From Lunularia cruciata (taxonomy: Eukaryota > Streptophyta > Marchantiopsida > Lunulariales > Lunulariaceae): a stretch of DNA of 64,000 nt. The notes under the pieces are model-generated. The model did no database searches and was not told the origin of the DNA. It worked only from the letters and a program-made list of their open reading frames with translations. The translations under genes and the position numbers were made by a program. Numbering within the stretch: the first letter of the stretch is position 1; each line of letters starts with the position of its first letter. The stretch is from the NCBI GenBank assembly GCA_948567375.1, contig OX419757.1, forward strand, positions 47,985,665 through 48,049,664, written 5' to 3'. This document shows, one piece after another, positions 22,395 to 34,595 of this stretch.

Positions 22395-23754
22395 TGTGAC
22401 AACCCGGCAAATATCAGTTTTGTAGTAATCAGGTAAGTAAAGTTTGTTCCCATAGAGATATTGGTAAAAAATGTCCAAATACAAAGCAAATAGTAACAAT
22501 CTCATTTCTTCTTGGTTGCATCTTTAACCTCTTAGGTAGCAACTACACCCAAAAGAGAGTAACAAGCGTTGACTCACAATCTTGTCACAAATTGACACTC
22601 ACTAATTACAACTTCATCAAATACTATCCAAATAATGCTTGATTGTGATGATTTAGATTCTCCTGAAGACGGCTACTTCACTACAAAATGACTTCTACCT
22701 CAGAATTGTGTTCCACCGCTCCACTGAAGGCACAACTTCCTTGATCAAAATTGCTTCACATCAACACTGTGCTACACTCAAAATTGCAGAATACTACCAA
22801 CACTACAATTCTTCTCAGATCTGTGAAGGCATTGCTCTGATTGCACTTCACTCAAGATCAAACACACAAAATGAAGATCAAGGCTGCAGAATCCAACATC
22901 CAATAAACACATTGCCTTGCACTTCAAAATTCTCCAAACATTCATAATTGCAAAAACACAAAGTTGATACTCTAAATTAAGCTCAAGCGACAACCATTGT
23001 AAGCACTTTGCTTTCTCTATCTTCAAAAATTATGATTATTGAACAACATAACATTGCAAATGCCCCTTGTAAATAGTAGAGCACTCAATAGTTGTTAACA
23101 ACTATACTGTTCTACAACAACTCTACAAACTTGCAGATCCAAAATGACAATGCACCTCTTCATATTTGCCTCTTCATATCTCAAAATTGGTACTACTCCA
23201 ATCTGATGTCTACTTCTTTGGCTTCCAAACCCAGTGGTACTCCTATTACTTCTACTTCTTTGGGTCTATCTTCAACTACCAAATCCTTCACTTTTTCTAC
23301 TACTTCTTCACTATGAACTACAATTGAGGTCATGGGTAACCTTTCTATTTCTTTATCTCTTGACCCACTCTTCTCTAATGTCTTGAAGGACAACTCCAAA
23401 GACACCTATACTCCTACCTCTCTTACTTTGGACTTCTTATCTTCCTACACACTACTCCTAAGTCTCTCTAACTCTGAGTTCCCAAAATCTAATTTGAAAC
23501 TTATGTTGTCTCCTACCTCCAACATCTTTCTTTCTACTCTTTCCCTTAAACAAATCAGAAGAGTGTTCATATCTACATCTTTTGCTCTCCTCTTCCGAGT
23601 TTCTTGCACCAGCAATTTCAATTTGTTCAATCTTGCTTCCTCCAACCTTCCTTTAGACTCCATGCTCAGCATGGCTTGCAATCTTCCAATAACTTCTCCT
23701 ATTGATTCTGATTCATGCCCACAAGATCATTCTACCTTCAACTCTTCTTGGTAC
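22395..23754 (-). repeat. Y 5' LTR, segment 1 (LTR 3' end)
   Basis: The plus strand starts TGTGACAACCCGGCAAATAT, matching 28724 onward. It continues into coding-like sequence (23681-23445: 'LLVQETRKRRAKDVDMNTLL', almost as in 7752-7522) and is cut at 'cttggtac' by E2. Segment 2 resumes at 34596. Confidence 0.85.
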
Positions 23755-24445
23755 TGTGGGCCAACCTGTCTCTCACTCAAGATGAACCTTTGATGGCTAT
23801 AATGGTAGCGCACCATAGACTATGAAGGCAAGGAACCCCAACTCCATCATACTCCTCCAAGGCTAACACTCCAAGACTCAAGACATTGCTCACTAGAGAA
23901 CTCAATAAGAGAGAGATAATTGCAAATGAAAAGGATGATGAGTACCTCCTCACCCCTTGTTTATATACTTGTGAAATAGTTACATACCAAAGTTACTAAT
24001 TCCTGTAGTAACTCAATTTACTAGACTAAAAGTCAAGTTAAGTTAAAAAGAAGAAGAGAATATCCATTCACATGGGCATATTCCACTAGCATGTGATCTT
24101 ATCTTGACCCAACCACTAAGTCAAGGATTCCTTCACATGGACTATCCTTGGATTGTAGACAAATCTTAAACAAAAAGGCTTGCGGGCCCAAGAGTTCTCA
24201 ACTCTTTCCTCAAAGCCAAACACCTAAGAATAATACCAAGTCAACACATTAGAATCCAAAATAGTGGTGCTCATCCTTTCTACTTCCTCTAAAGTAAGAT
24301 CTCCTCTATCTTAGATATGACTAAATTTAGCTAATCATGACTAATGTAGAACCATCCTTTATCTCCATATAAATAATATCTCTCAATTACTTGTAATACC
24401 AAGCTAAATATCACAATACCACACACCTGTACGAAAGGTGTTATA
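23755..24445 (-). repeat. E2 3' LTR
   Basis: 691 bp. The minus strand begins at 24445 (TATAACACC, mutated from TGTAACACC) after the purine tract GAGGGTAAA (24446-24455) and ends near TTGGCCCACA. Confidence 0.9.
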
Positions 24446-24493
24446 TTTACCCTCGGACTAACTTTTCACTTTGTCTTCAAAGTGAAGGTCTCT

Positions 24494-25540
24494 CTACCTT
24501 TTATCATATATCTTCAACTTATCATGGTCAATCCTATCAAAGTGTCTTCCTCCCAACTCCTTGGGATCATAGGTGTAATTGCTCCACACCTTCTCCACTA
24601 TGAAAGGTCCAAAGTACTTAGGCAAAAACTTCTTTTGCACTCTCTTGAATCGAATAGAATCAAAAAACATTACCCAGTCACCTTCTTTGAAAGGCTCCAC
24701 CTTCTTCTTTCCTTGCCTCTTATCATAGCTCTCCTTTTGTTTCCTTTGGGCTTGCTCCACTTGAACCATAGCAATTGCTCTTGCCTCTTCTAACTCCGTG
24801 AGTTATTCCTTCCTTGACTTCTCTACATCACCTCCTTCTACTTTCTTCAATCTCCTATGAATGCCTTGGAAGGTAGGAAGATCAAAGTGAATAGGTAGAG
24901 TAGACTCAATACCATATACCAATTGAAATGGAGAATATCCAGTGGAAGTCTTCATGGTTGTCCTATACTCCCACAAAATAGCATGAATCCTCTTGTCCCA
25001 ATGATGTTTAGCCCCCTCCATTTTTGCATCTTTGGCCAACATCATGCACAAGGTCTGATCGGTTTTCTCTACCAAGCCATTGGAATTTGGGTTATACAAT
25101 GTACTTACTCTATGTGTGATAGAGAAATGTCGTAGCATGGCTGTAGTAATGCTTCCTATAAACTCTCTTCCTCTATTAGAAACCAACTCCAAATGGCATC
25201 CAAATCTAGTGATAATGCGTTCATAAGGAAATCTACCAACTTCATCTTCATTCTTGTCCCTCAATGGTCTAGCTTCAACCCACTTGGTAAGGTAATCAGT
25301 AACTACCATAATGTACCAATTGTTCCTTGGGGTTCTATTGAGGGGACCTACAAAATCAATTCCCCACTTCTCAAAAGGTCCTAGCAATGGAATTGATCTA
25401 AGTGGTAGAGTGGATGTAAAATTTCAAGCAAAAGCTTGACAAACATGACAAGTTTTGCAATAATCAAGAAAATCCTTTAAAATCCCTCTCCAATGGTAAC
25501 CTGCATCTAGAATCTTGAAAGCAGTCACCTTTCCTACAAA
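24494..25540 (-). pseudogene. E2 integrase
   Basis: Frame 25387-24803 (194 codons) has 'PFEKWGIDFVGPL' (first catalytic Asp), 'YIMVVTDYLTKWVEA', 'LVSNRGREFIGS' (second site; the usual D before RG reads N), and 'YNPNSNGLVEKTDQTL' with the third acidic residue region. Frame 24769-24494 carries the C-terminal domain ('EGDWVMFFD', 'FGPFIVEKVW', 'RIDHDKLKIY'). The two lie in different phases. The zinc-binding N-terminus upstream is interrupted by stops. It is nearly identical to the E1 and E3 counterparts. Confidence 0.88.
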
Positions 25541-25574
25541 GTGTCCTCCACAACTAAACCTTCATGAAACTCCT

Positions 25575-27549
25575 TTATAAGTAGGATAGACTCTTCCTTA
25601 CCCACCACTCTTCAAAGTAGACCATCTGCTCCTTGGTGAAAAGAATATCCTCCACCATTGTGTAAGGTCTAGATCTTGCTACAAGGGCCTTCCTCTCCCG
25701 AGCATGCATCCCTTCTGGATAGTTACCCCTTTCCACAAAATCCACAATCTCCTTGTACTCCATTGGAACCTCTTGAGTGACTGAGATTGTCATGAGCTCC
25801 TCATCCGAGAAGGAATCATCCACTGGCTCATCTCCATCATGATCATAGGCTCTAGATAACAAATCAGCATTTGCATGTTTCTTTCCTGGCCTATCCTCAA
25901 TGGTGTAGTCATACTTAGACAAGATTATCATCCACCTTGCTAGTCTCCCTTCAACATTAGGCTTGTTGAAGATGTACTTCAAAGCCTTGTGATCCGTGAT
26001 AATGGTGGCTTTCCCTCCAATCAAGTAGTTTCTAAACTTCTTGAGACCAAAGATCACTGCCAACCCTTCTCTCTTTGTGACAAAGTAGTTCCTTTCTGCT
26101 GAAACCATCTGCCTACTAGCATAAGCTATTGGATGATCATGCTCATCTTGGTCTAATTGACTAAGAGTGCATCCTATAGCTACATTAGAAGCATCAATGT
26201 AGAGGATGAAAGGCTTACTCCAATCAGGTTTAGCAAGAATTGGAGCTACAACAAGGGATTGCTTGAGCTCCTCAAAAGATTTGAGAGCCTCCTTGTCCTC
26301 CAAAATCACCATGTAATCTACACCCTTCTTCATGTAGATGGTCAATGCATAAGCCTTGTTGGAAAATGAGAAGATGAACCTCCTATAGTACCCAACCATC
26401 CCCAAGAATTGGTGTAACTTTTTCAAGCTTGAAGGGAATGGAAGGTCTAAGATTTTCCTCACCTTTTCAAGATCAACTACTATTCCATCCTTGGAGATGA
26501 TGTGCCCCAAAAGTAGACCTTCTTCACATCCAAAAATGCACTTCTCTGGGTTGAGTGATGCATTTGCCTCATCTTAGCATTGCAAAACCTTGATTAGGTG
26601 CTCCAAGTGCTCCTCCTTGCTCCCCATAGACACAAAAGTCATCAATGAAGTCCCTTACAAATTGCCCAATGAAAGGTTCAAATACCTTGTTCATGAACTG
26701 TTGGAATGTGGTTGGAGCATTGCAAAGCCCAAAAAGCATGACCTTGAAAGTGTAAGTTCCCCAAGGTGTAGTGAACGTGGTGAGTTGTTGATGCTCTTGT
26801 GCAATCTTGATTTGGTTATATCCACTATAACAATCTCCAAAACTGTACCTCTCATGACCTGCAACCTCCTCCAAGATCTCATCAATGAATGGCAATGGGT
26901 AATAGTCCTTCTTGGTACCAACATTGAGCTTCTTGTACTCCACACATACCCAAAGCTTGCCATTTTTTTTCTTCACAATGACAATTGGAGACATCCATTC
27001 TGAATTCTCTACCTCAAAGATAAATCTAGCCTCCTTGAGCTTATCTATCTCATCCTTCACCACCAAAGATATTGGTGGGCTAATGCGACATTGCTTTTGG
27101 CAGATTGGTCTTGCTTGTGACTCCACCTCTTTCTTGTGCTCCTCCAAGGTGACTTCCTTCAAATCCTTGTAACTGAAAGCAAAAACATGGATGAACTTGC
27201 CAAAAATCTCCTCAAATCTCACCTTCTCCTCCTTGGTAACATTTGGGCCATACTTGAGGGTAGCTAACCTTCTCTCTACCTCCTCAAGTGTCAATGGGGA
27301 TTTATCTGGGTCCTTCAAAACCTCTGGCTTAGGTGCAAAATCCATAGCACACAAAGGATACACATTTGAATCAAATTCAAATTCATCCTCCTCTGTGGAA
27401 GTCTCCTCTTCCATGATTATGTCCACACCTGAAGCTCCTTCTTCAAAATCTGATTCCCAATAATAATAAGATAATGTATCTGAATGTGAAGTGTTGGTGG
27501 TGTTAGTCACAAGAACTGTGACTCTATGGTTTGATGGCCCAATCCTCAA
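25575..27549 (-). pseudogene. E2 reverse transcriptase and RNase H
   Basis: Frame 27549-26569 (326 codons) holds 'SEWMSPIVIVKKKNGKLWVC', 'YYPLPFIDEIL', 'YSGYNQIKI', 'FGLCNAPTTFQQ' and the active-site box 'FIDD'. It then shifts frame. Frame 26510-25575 (311 codons) continues with 'GHIISKDGIVVDLEKV', 'FLGMVGYYRRFI', then RNase H: 'FILYIDASNVAIGCTL', 'AERNYFVTKREGLAVIFGL', 'IITDHKALKYI' and 'HANADLLSRA'. The single frameshift near 26510-26570 ('EQGGALGA') separates palm from thumb. Key catalytic Asp residues are still present, so this is the best-kept pol of family E here. Confidence 0.92.
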
Positions 27550-27564
27550 GTACCCTTTGTGCCA

Positions 27565-27960
27565 TCAATCAGTTGTGTGTGCTGCTCTCAACCATGGCCT
27601 CCCAAGAAGTAAGTCATAGCTTGAATCCTTCACGACTTGGAAAATCATGAGATTTTGAACTCCCATAACTGAAACTACCACTTTATCCATCACTCCTACT
27701 AGTCCAACTTGTTGCTTGTTTGCAATGCTCACCACAAATGTTGAAGGTCTCGAGGGTATCATACCCAACTTCTTCATCAACCTTTCTTACATGACATTCA
27801 CTACTGATCCTCCATCAACAAGTGCATCCTTGATGTTGTGACCATTCACTCTCACATTAATCTTGGAGGCAAATTCACAAGCCTCCCATGGTGTTGGCTT
27901 GGCATCCACCACCCCCATTGATACTGGAGCTTTTGCCTTCTAGTTCCTCTTGCTCCTTGT
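27565..27960 (-). pseudogene. E2 protease region
   Basis: The minus strand encodes 'ALVDGGSVVNVM' (protease active site, Asp-Gly-Gly-Ser), then a stop, then 'MIPSRPSTFVVSIANKQQV' and 'YDLLLGRPWLRA', the conserved last strand of the domain. The counterpart in E3 reads 'VDGASAVNAM'. Confidence 0.82.
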
Positions 27961-27965
27961 AGAAC

Positions 27966-28556
27966 TCAAACCACCTCTAAACCATACTTGTAGCCTTGAG
28001 GAGGATGCACAACCTCCTTCACCACCAAATCACTCTCATCTCCTTCCAAACTCTCCTCCATAAAAATTGCACGCTCGATAGCTTCAACCTTGGAAGAAGG
28101 TTTCTCATATCTCACCTTGCTTCTAATTTGTGGTCTCAACCCTCTCACAAAATTCTTGGTGAACATGGCCTCTATGCCAATCATAGTAGTCTCCACCCTT
28201 CCTCTAGACTCTAACTTTTCCACTCTTTCCACATAGACTCTCACTTTCTCTCCATCTCCTTGTTTGAGAAAGGTAACCTCACTCATCAATCTCTCATTAC
28301 TCTCATCAGGAAAAAAGTTCTCAATGAGTGCTGAAGTCAAAGTCTCCCAAGACTCTTCATGCTTATCTCTCCTCTCTCACTTTTGGTATTTTGACTCATA
28401 CCATGTAAGTGCTGCATCCTCAAAGAAATCTAGTAATAATGAGGCCCACTCATTCTTCCTCCTCTCATATTTTCATATGCAAGCTCTCTTGAATTCTCTC
28501 ACAAAGGCCTCCACATCTTCTCCATCCTTGCCAAAGAAAATAGGAAGTTTCCCCAT
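27966..28556 (-). pseudogene. E2 gag, truncated by internal deletion
   Basis: It begins 'MGKLPIFFGKDGEDVE' and follows E3 gag through the capsid ('RKNEWASLL', 'AALTWYESKYQK', 'EVTFLKQGDGEKVRVYVERVEKL'). There are stops in the first third, and the stretch 28340-27966 is open. After 'GYKYG' it jumps straight to sequence that in E3 lies beyond the gag stop. The nucleocapsid half (about 735 bp, E3 42106-42841) is missing. Confidence 0.85.
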
Positions 28557-28718
28557 CTTGACCACTCACTATCTTTGTTTTCTCTCAATTTTTTTTCTTC
28601 TTTTTCTCATTTTCTTTCTCTCCCTCTATAACTAATAGAGTATATGCACAACTAACACCATTTGAGAATAATCCACTCTAGGGAACACAAAAGGTTTAGG
28701 TTGCTCCAAGATTTCTAA

Positions 28719-28723
28719 AACAA
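28719..28723. repeat. Target-site duplication of solo LTR X2, left (AACAA)
   Basis: The partner is at 32492-32496. In E3 the uninterrupted sequence reads 'ttgatgttg..atatagaaatcttgg' at the same place. Confidence 0.9.
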
Positions 28724-31700
28724 TGTGACAACCCGGCAAATATCACTTTTGCGGTAATCGGGTAAGTAAAGTTTGTTCCCATAGAGATACAAGTCAGAAT
28801 TGGTCAAATACAAAGCAAAGTAACAATTTAGTTCTTCTTGGTTGCGTCTTTAATCTCTCAGGTAGAAACCACACCCAGAAGAGAGTAACAAGCACTGATT
28901 TGCAGTCTTGTCACAAATTCACACTTCTTAATCACAACTCCATCAAATCTTTCCAAACAATCTTGATTGTGATGATTCAGGCTCTCCCAAAAACAGCACT
29001 TCATTGCAAAACGACTTTACCTCAGAATTGTGTTCCACCCCTCCATTGAAGGCACAACTTCCTTGATCAAAATTGCTTCACATCAACTTTGCACTACACT
29101 CACAAATGCAAAATACTACCAACACTACAATTCCTCCCAGATCTGTCAAGGCATTGTTTCGATAGCACTTCACTCAGGATCAAACACACAAAATGAAGAT
29201 CAAGGAATCCAACATCCAACAAGCACACTGACTTGCACTTTGAATTTCTCCACACACTCACAAACACAATTGCAAAGTTGATACTTGGAATCAAGCTCAA
29301 GCGACGAGCACTGCTTCACAGCACTTCGCTTTATCTATTCTCAAAAATTATGAGCATTGAACAGCATTTGACTGCAAATGCCACTCTTAAATAGTGAAGC
29401 AATTGACAGTTCTAACAACTATACCATTCTAAAAAAACTCTTCTAACCTGCAGATCCGAAATGACAATGCACTTCTTCATATTTGCCTCTTCAAATCTCA
29501 AATCTGTTACTAATCCGATCTGATGTCTACTTTGTCCTCGGCTTCCAAACCCGAACCCGAAGTAATCTTACTTCCTACTATCTTTTCCTCGGGTTTCAGA
29601 TCTTCTACTTCTTCTACCAGATCTAGCAATTCTCTTTCCTGATCTGAAATATCACTAATGGGTAATCTATCTAACTCCTTATCTCCCGACCCACTCTTCT
29701 CTAATGTCTCTGATAGTAACTCCAAAGATATTTGGACTCCTATGTTATCTACTTTGGGTTTTGCTCTAACATCCTTCCGAAGTTTTTCTAACTCTATTTT
29801 CACTAAGTCTAATCTAATTGAAATGTTATCCTCTACCTCTAAAACCTTTCTGTCTACACGAGTTCTTAGTTTTATTAACAAGGCATTCATCTCTGTGTCT
29901 TTCTCTTGTCTACGCCTCGTCTCCTGCACCAACAGCTTTAACTCGTGTAGTCGTGCTTCTTCAATTCAAACGATGGCTTATGTACTTAACATCACGTTCA
30001 CCTTGAGAACTATCTCCTTCAATGGCTCCAATCTTGTCTTCCTTTCTTGTTCCCGATCTGCAAGCCATTCCTCTTGGTACATTGCCAACTCTGCCTTGAA
30101 CTCGGCTTTCACCGTCTCCTTCTCCTTTTGTACAACTTTTTCTTCCTGATTACGAAGTAACTCTCGTAATCTTTCTTCTTCTCTATACCGCACAGCCAAC
30201 TCTCTTTGCCATAGTTGCTTCTTCTCCTCCATACTCTCCATCACTCTATTGAGCTCTTGATCATTTGCTGCTACCCTCGCCATAGCATGGATTACTTTTA
30301 CTCTTGAATCAGCAAACTGCTGCTTCAAGATTTCGAATTTAGCTACTTGTCTCTCTCTTGCTATGTCACTTTTCTTCACAAGATCCTCTCAATAATTTAC
30401 TTCTCTCTTCAGGTCTTCAATTACCTGACTTCTCTCTACTGCTTCCGCTTGCAGTACTTCTCTCTCCTCCTCACCTCGGGTTATACTTCTCTTCAACTCC
30501 AAGTTCTCTTCTTCTAATCTCGATAAGACCTGCAAACCAGTCTTCACCTCTGGACAAGTCAACTGCATCTCCTTCTTCTTGTACTCCAATTTCACCAACA
30601 GAGGACACACCACCTCTTGCGGGTAATCGACTCCATCATTGGCAACTACTTCCACCCGCAGAGTGGTCTCTCTTCTCTCCTTGTGTTCTCCTGATACTCG
30701 CCTTCTTCTCTGGAGTCTTCATATCTGGATTGATGCTTCACTGCCCGAGCTTTCTTCTGCCTCTTTCTTCACATTACTCGGCCCCATTTCACACTTTGCC
30801 TTACGTCTCGAGCGCACCTCTTGCTGCACTGCGATCTTCCTTTCCTTGGGCACCGGAACTTTGTCTTCCAACGGTGAGTTGTCTTCAGCCTCCAACTCGG
30901 CTTGCACTTCTTCTTCTTCTTCATTAGCCGCTGGCACTAATGTCATCTCTCCTCCTTCTTCACTATCACTGCTCGTATCTCCACTCTACAATGTCAGCTC
31001 AGGTTCCTCCTCATGTTCCGAGTCCTTCGTCTTGAGCTCGGCCTCGCCTTCTGAGTCTTCATCTTCCGACTCAATTACCACCATACTTTGCCTTGGGTTA
31101 CTTCTCTACATCTTTCGAGGTTTCTTGCTGTCTTCGGCTTCTCCTTGCCAACTCCTCTTCTTTGTCGGGGTACTCATTACGACCTCCACGTTCTTTCCTG
31201 TCTTTGCGTAGTAGTTGTTGGTGCTCTGGATTTGGAGAATGTACTGTTGCTCCTCGACATCCACCTCCTTTCGCACATCAGGATGGAAGTGCGACACCAT
31301 CCAAGTCTGCTCCACCAAGGTCAATAGATTGAGCCCGAGGTAGAAGTGTGCTTCAAACGGCACAATGAAGTGTGGAGGTGACTTATCCCGCAAATTCCAC
31401 ATCATCTGCCTCGTTCTCCCGTGAAAACACCTTGCCCAATTGATAGGTCCTCCTGCAAACAACTTATGGAAGAACACCGCTTGGTGTTTCATCACATAAG
31501 TTGTTCTCTCTGGCTTCAAGATTGCCATGAGAGCACTCACGATCCCTCTCTTCACTGGATCCTTGTAACTCTCAACTTTGTACCCATTCTTCGTTCTTTG
31601 TGACAAGAAGGCATCTCTCACCTCCTACGTCTCTTGGGCTATCTCTCCTTTCTCCAAGAACGTGGCTCCCTGCTCCGAGCCTGCCTCCTTCCCGAGTACG

Positions 31701-32491
31701 AGTCTCCAATCCGACTCTGTCCAACAAGCCGGATTTCCTCTCTTCCCTTCTTCCTTGGGTCCATCGAGACACTTACTCTCGATGATTTTTGTCATGAATC
31801 TTGGAAAACTCACGTTCCAGTTCCATGCCAAAAATGTGATCCGAAGTCCGCTCAAGACTTCAATCCTTGCTATCACATCTAATCTCCGAATCGCATGATT
31901 TCTCACTTCAAATTCGGAGTTCTTCTTCCCTCCTCCCATCTCTTCTACTTTCTCACTTTCTCTCAATTTCACTCTCGCAACTTTGCCCTTGCGCACTAAC
32001 ACGAGTCCAACTCTATTCCTCTTTCCCCAATCACCTGCAAGACGACTCCTCAACGGCAAAGGAAAATTGCTTGACATTTCGTCGTTGCAGTTTTGATTTT
32101 TATAGAGTTGAGTTTCTTTGTCTTGCGTCTCTTCGAGTTCCTACCAAGAAATCACACCTCCAACATGCACCTGTCACTGTCAATCAACCTTCGTGCGTAT
32201 GAGCCACCAGTTTTCAAACAGCCTCTTCTTGAATTTCTTGCCCCAATAAAAGGTTGTTAGATTTTCTTCGCCTCAGGTTGAGCTCTCCCCAATCCAAAGA
32301 CAATTTACTTTGGGTTGTATGCTGACAGGACATTTCCGAGTACTTCGCCTTATGACCCAAAGTCACTTTACTTTGGGTTTCATCCTGAAGACTCCTTTCT
32401 TGGCTTTCTTTGGCCATACAGGCGCAATTCGACTTCTCTATACAACTCCTTCTCCTTTATTTTGAAAAAAACAAAAAATGTGGGCACCACA
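28724..32491 (-). repeat. Solo LTR of family Y (X2), 3768 bp, in E2 leader
   Basis: The plus strand begins TGTGACAACCCGG and ends GGGCACCACA. It is flanked by AACAA on both sides and interrupts E2 leader sequence that is continuous in E3 (near 41330). No internal region or second LTR accompanies it, so it is a solo LTR formed by LTR-LTR recombination. A TATA-like CTATAAAAAT lies on the minus strand near 32096-32105. Confidence 0.88.
29510..32077 (-). pseudogene. Long ORF inside the Y-family LTR (about 855 codons, nonsense-interrupted)
   Basis: Minus-strand frames 32077-31625, 31621-31106, 30946-30719, 30655-30389, 30379-29978 and 29932-29510 all share one phase. The 2.57-kb frame is broken only by stops, mostly TAG or TGA of the kind left by C-to-T change, with no frameshift. 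Features: a basic N-terminus; a globular region of about 300 residues ('RRLDVIARIEVLSGLRITFL', 'WTESDWRLVLG', 'INWARCFHGRTRQMMWNLRD', 'PFEAHFYLGLNLLTLVEQTW'); an acidic, Ser-rich linker; then about 400 residues of Glu/Lys/Arg/Leu-rich coiled coil. I do not recognise the family. It is encoded in the same sense as gag-pol. Decayed versions occupy 7522-9704 and 34871-36448. Confidence 0.75.
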
Positions 32492-32496
32492 AACAA
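32492..32496. repeat. Target-site duplication of solo LTR X2, right (AACAA)
   Basis: Directly after CACCACA. The partner is 28719-28723. Confidence 0.9.
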
Positions 32497-33880
32497 CATC
32501 AAATCCTAGAGTACATATTAATCTAACTCTCATGGATAGTTTATTCATAAGTTGAAAGATTACCTCCATCACTAATCTTGAGAAGTAGCTGATGAAGGTG
32601 GTAGTATTTCTGTAGCTGTACTTAGAATCTCTCCAAGATCCTTCATTAAAGTCTCCAAAAGTGCTTTTACTCCACTACACTCATGTTCTTTTGGAAGTCC
32701 TTCCACTCCACAAACCTCACACAACTCCTTGGTTTTAGATCTTCTCCCTCCCAATCTTGGTGAAGAATGTCCAACATGCAAACCCAAGTCAAGTAAGCCT
32801 CTCCTTTCCCTCAATCTCTTGCCCTCAAAGTTCAATGGACATGAACTTACCTTATGTCTCTTCTCTCTACATAGAAAGCACTAGACTCACTCTTTCCTTT
32901 TAAGTGGCGTAGGTTTTTGGATCCTTTCAACACTCTCTTCAAATTCTATTGTAAACTCTCTTTTCTTCAAATCCACACCTACAATCACCTCAAACCCTTT
33001 GGGAACCTCGCATAGTCTCAATTTCCACTCTTGATGACCCTCCATGTTCCCAAGATGAATGTGAACACTCAAACATGCTTTTTGTTGCTCTCAAACTCTT
33101 CATGCATGAGATCTCCACTCTGCAGAATTGACACTTCCTCACAATGTCACTCAAATCTCCCAACCAGTAAGTGACAGTCCTATGAAATTCTTCACACTTG
33201 ATCACACCTCTAGGGCATCCCTCATTGAAAAATTTCAGATCTTTTCATTGAGCTATTTGGCCTATACATCTTTCTATTCAGCACATATATCTCAGATTTG
33301 GTCTGAAAACCACCCCCCTTACTTCAACAACTGATAACTCCCTCCGCAAGATTGTTCTCTCTCTAATTTTTGTGGCAGCCCATAGGATACAATGCACTGA
33401 TTTTTCTTGGAAATTTTGAGAAAAATTTATTGAAAATTGAAGAAATGGCAGACTCTGTACAATTTTCCAAAGAGCATGCAGTTGTGAGAGCAGTTTACCC
33501 TATCAACTTTCAAAAATTCTAGCCCAGTGTGCATAGTAGCTCTCACAATAGTTTTAAGTGTGCTAACTGAAAGATAACCCAAGCTATCATGTGTAGAAAT
33601 TTCAAGTCCAGATCTTAAACTTGAGATTTTGCCCAAAATCACCTAAATCCCCAAAATCTGCAATCCACCTCACATAATCTCTCCAAATCCTCTCATGTGT
33701 ACAAGATGTACAAAATCACTTCAAAGACAGCATAATGAACTACAGGGTAAACAAATGGATGTTGGTTCTCTAACATAAGTTCAGCCCTCTCCTCTCCTAA
33801 TGTTCCCTCCAAGTGAGCTCTCATAGCCTCCTTCTGCCTTATGTAAAATTGAACGCGGAACATTATCTTGCCTTCTAGAG
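32497..33880 (-). other. E2 untranslated leader (5' part)
   Basis: The reverse complement aligns with E3 39950-41330, including 'ggatttggagagattgtgtgaggtgg' and the segment around 'gagttgtgtgaggtttgtggagtgg'. Short frames in it are not conserved as open frames between the two copies. Confidence 0.8.
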
Positions 33881-33904
33881 AGGTCTCGGCAATGAAACCA
33901 AAAA
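33881..33904 (-). promoter_or_regulatory. Primer-binding site of E2
   Basis: The minus strand reads TTTTTGGTTTCATTGCCGAGACC after the 5' LTR. It is related to the tRNA-Asp type (TGGCGCCGTTGCCGGG) with mismatches. Confidence 0.6.
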
Positions 33905-34595
33905 TGTGGGCCGGCATGTCTCTCACTCAGGATGAACCTCTAATGGATATTATGGTAGCGCACCATGGACTAAGAGGCAAGGAACCCCAACTCCATCATA
34001 CCTCTCCAAGGCTAACACTCCAAGACTCAAGACACTGCTCACTAGAGAACTCAATAAGAGAGAGATAGTTGCAAATGAAAAGGATGATTAGTACCTACTC
34101 ACTCCTTTTTTATATACTTATGATATATTTACGTACCAAGGTTACTAATTACCATAGTAACTCAAGCTACTAGACTAAAAGTCAAGTAAAGTCAAAAAGT
34201 AGAAAGGAATATCTATTCACATGGGCATATTCCACTAGCATGTGATCTTATCTTGACCCAACCACTAAATCAAGGATTCCTTCAAAAGGGTTATCCTTGG
34301 ACTATAGAAGAATCCAAAACAAAAAGGCTTACGGGCCCAAGAGTTGTTAACTCTTTCCTCAAAGCCAAACACCTAGGAATAATACCAAGTCAATACACTA
34401 GAACCCAAAATAGTGATGCTTATCTTTTCCACTTCCTCTAAAGTAAGGTCCCCTCTATCTTAGCTATGACTAACTTTAGCTAATCATGACTAATGTAGAA
34501 CCATCCTTTATCTCTATATAAATAATATCTCTCAAGTACTTGTAATACCAAGCTAAATATCACAATACCACACACTTGCACAAATGGGTGTTACA
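33905..34595 (-). repeat. E2 5' LTR
   Basis: 691 bp. The minus strand begins TGTAACACCC at 34595 and ends GGCCCACA. It is the partner of 23755-24445. Confidence 0.92.

Larger units (their letters stand above)
23755..34595 (-). mobile_element. Ty3/gypsy element E2 (family E), inserted in Y 5' LTR
   Basis: LTRs are 33905-34595 (5') and 23755-24445 (3'). The host sequence reads continuously '...cttggtac' / 'gtacatcttc...' across it, giving the duplication GTAC (23751-23754, 34596-34599). The leader, gag and pol are on the minus strand. A solo Y LTR (28724-32491) sits in its leader, and about 735 bp of gag is deleted relative to E3. Confidence 0.92.

Noticed and set aside
28724..32491. Solo Y LTR as a DNA transposon with TGTG...CACA termini
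   Set aside because: The 5-bp duplication, TG...CA ends, and the purine tract and primer-like site next to the other two copies fit an LTR. There is no transposase and the terminal inverted similarity is only about four bases.
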